A stretch of 16,237 nucleotides of DNA from an uncultured bacterium. GTDB lineage: Bacteria > Cyanobacteriota > Vampirovibrionia > Gastranaerophilales > Gastranaerophilaceae. The DNA lies in assembly GCA_905211505.1 (NCBI GenBank), contig CAJMAX010000023.1, forward strand, positions 1-16,237. Reading direction: 5' to 3'. The notes beneath the pieces were generated by a model. It saw only the letters and a program-made list of their open reading frames with translations. It did not search any database and was not told where the DNA came from. How positions within the stretch are numbered: position 1 is the first letter of the stretch; every line of letters starts with the position of its first letter. A program made the position numbers and the translations under genes. Below are positions 15,230-16,237 of the stretch, in pieces.

Positions 15230-16063
15230 ATGAAAAAGTTTGTGTTGAAATCTTTATTTACAATATTTTTTATCTTTGCAGCTGTTGGAAAAACTTTTGC
15301 TGTAGATTTTAATGTGCTGGTATTACCAACAAACATATACTCTGTATGCGACAATTATTTTTGTTTCCCGGAGACCTCCGAAATTATCGCAGAGGATGTT
15401 ATTGTTAATTTAAATTCATATAAATCAATACATGCAGCAGAGCTAGCTGAGGTTAGAATGAGGCTTTTACAGCTTCCGCAGCTAAAAACAGCTACAGAAC
15501 AAATGTTGAAGCAATATGAACAAAATGAAAAAATAGACTTTCAAACCCTGCAACAGCTTTCAAAAGAATTCAATGTAAAATCTATTATCCTCATAGCTAA
15601 CTATGCAATCAATGATAAATCTTCACTTAAAAGAAATGTATGGGAAGCTTTAGAAATTTCAACAGCATTTAAAATAACTTACCCGTTCACAATGCGTACA
15701 ACTGCCGTATTGACTGACACAGTTAATAATATTGTAATGTGGAGCAATAAATACAATAAGCAATTAACAAATTCAAATGGTTTCTTTAGCGCTTCTAATC
15801 AGGCACAAGCAGCTTCTCAGCTTGAAAAAATAAAACAGTATTCAAAAAACAACGTGGCTCAAAACATTAGCCAGAATATAAATATGAGATTTTTTCCTAA
15901 AGATGTAAGAACATTTAACATTAAAAACAAACAAAGTGACGTTACTCCTCAATTTACACCAAATGCGCTAGAAAACTTAATAACACCGCAAATGACAAAA
16001 GAACTCCAGGATGGACAAGCAAATACAATAAATACATCTGATGACTTTATATTTGAATTTTAA
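15230..16063 (+). CDS. Secreted protein of unknown function, possibly CsgG/LpoB-like fold
   Basis: The start at 15230 gives a clean Sec signal peptide: MKKFVLKS, a hydrophobic core (LFTIFFIFAAVG) and a cleavage site near KTFA|VDF. A longer in-frame extension upstream would place this signal internally and run through the opposite promoter, so it is rejected. The mature part of about 254 residues opens with FNVLVLPTN, has a helical middle (about 60-110), a strand FNVKSIILIANYAI, and TTAVLTDTVNNIVMWSNKYN. This alternating pattern recalls CsgG/LpoB/TolB-N-like periplasmic domains, but I see no lipobox and no firm family match. The last 80 residues are Gln/Asn-rich and probably disordered. It is divergent from the glycosyltransferase operon and its stop overlaps the next gene's stop. 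Confidence 0.82.
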   Translation: MKKFVLKSLFTIFFIFAAVGKTFAVDFNVLVLPTNIYSVCDNYFCFPETSEIIAEDVIVNLNSYKSIHAAELAEVRMRLLQLPQLKTATEQMLKQYEQNEKIDFQTLQQLSKEFNVKSIILIANYAINDKSSLKRNVWEALEISTAFKITYPFTMRTTAVLTDTVNNIVMWSNKYNKQLTNSNGFFSASNQAQAASQLEKIKQYSKNNVAQNISQNINMRFFPKDVRTFNIKNKQSDVTPQFTPNALENLITPQMTKELQDGQANTINTSDDFIFEF

Positions 16064-16237
16064 TCTTTCACTAATTTTATAATACTTTTTGATGAGGTAT
16101 CAATCTCAGTTCTTATTTTTGAATCTAAATCTAACATCTCAGAAATAACTTTATCAATTTTTGAGCAACTATCAACGACATCACTGTATGCAATAATCAT
16201 AATTATTGAAGTAAAAATTAATATATATATTTTTTTC
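16060..16237 (-). CDS. Small exported or membrane-anchored protein, truncated by window edge
   Basis: An open frame on the minus strand runs from the edge to TAA at 16062-16060 and encodes 58 visible residues: KKIYILIFTSIIMIIAYS, then a hydrophilic helical part (DVVDSCSKIDKVISEMLDLD... to KLVKD) with one cysteine. The lone base at the edge is G, fitting the end of an ATG, in which case only the first two bases of the gene are missing and the protein is 59 residues. The basic then hydrophobic start looks like a signal peptide or anchor. The heptad-like spacing of hydrophobic residues suggests a coiled coil. It overlaps the convergent secreted-protein gene by 3 nt (stop codons offset by one base). 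No family is recognised. Confidence 0.55.
   Translation of the reverse strand, partial: KKIYILIFTSIIMIIAYSDVVDSCSKIDKVISEMLDLDSKIRTEIDTSSKSIIKLVKD

Overview
The window is AT-rich (by eye about one third G+C), compactly coded bacterial chromosome with no RNA genes, insertion sequences, phage genes or CRISPR. Taxonomy can only be inferred. The low G+C, the two-subunit type glycine dehydrogenase, the cyanobacteria-like details in DnaX (zinc cysteines framed as C-x8-C-x2-C-x2-C) and MiaA (SADSRLVY), the stand-alone 2-hydroxyacyl-CoA-dehydratase-activase-like protein and a large prepilin-type protein together best suit a gut, non-photosynthetic relative of cyanobacteria (Gastranaerophilales / Vampirovibrionia, 'Melainabacteria'). 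A low-GC elusimicrobial or clostridial lineage is not excluded.

Layout from left to right. (1) 1-1931: typA/bipA with a good sigma-70-type promoter, a 17-nt palindrome over the expected transcription start, and a strong intrinsic terminator. (2) 2062-3975 (-): dnaX, divergent from (3) 4019-4924 (+), an S66 LD-carboxypeptidase. The latter overlaps tail to tail with (4) 4911-5768 (-), a tandem universal stress protein. (5) 5896-10816 (+): a tight five-gene operon of a small sigma-70-family factor, gcvPB, a CoA-dehydratase-activase-like iron-sulfur protein, a six-helix membrane protein and miaA. (6) 10844-11299 (-): a YhcH/TabA-family protein. (7) 11358-15184 (-): an operon of a WecG/TagA/CpsF glycosyltransferase, the N-terminal half of transketolase, and a 755-residue cysteine-rich protein with a type IV prepilin leader, closed by a perfect 12-bp terminator hairpin. 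(8) 15230-16063 (+): a secreted protein divergent from operon 7. (9) 16060-16237 (-): a small exported or membrane-anchored protein cut by the window edge, probably within its start codon.

The left half is mostly housekeeping: translation GTPase, replication clamp loader, murein recycling, stress protein, tRNA modification. The right half is turned to the cell surface: glycosyltransferase, large pseudopilin, exported proteins. Three transcription units (dnaX, the glycosyltransferase operon and the divergent secreted protein) share a pattern. Each has a perfect extended -10 box (TGnTATAAT) lying 6 to 9 nt before an ATG with no Shine-Dalgarno sequence, which predicts leaderless or nearly leaderless mRNAs. 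Other genes here carry clear GGAG-type ribosome binding sites. I consider this promoter pattern and the giant cysteine-rich pseudopilin the two most interesting signals. I see no convincing novel defence or mobile system.
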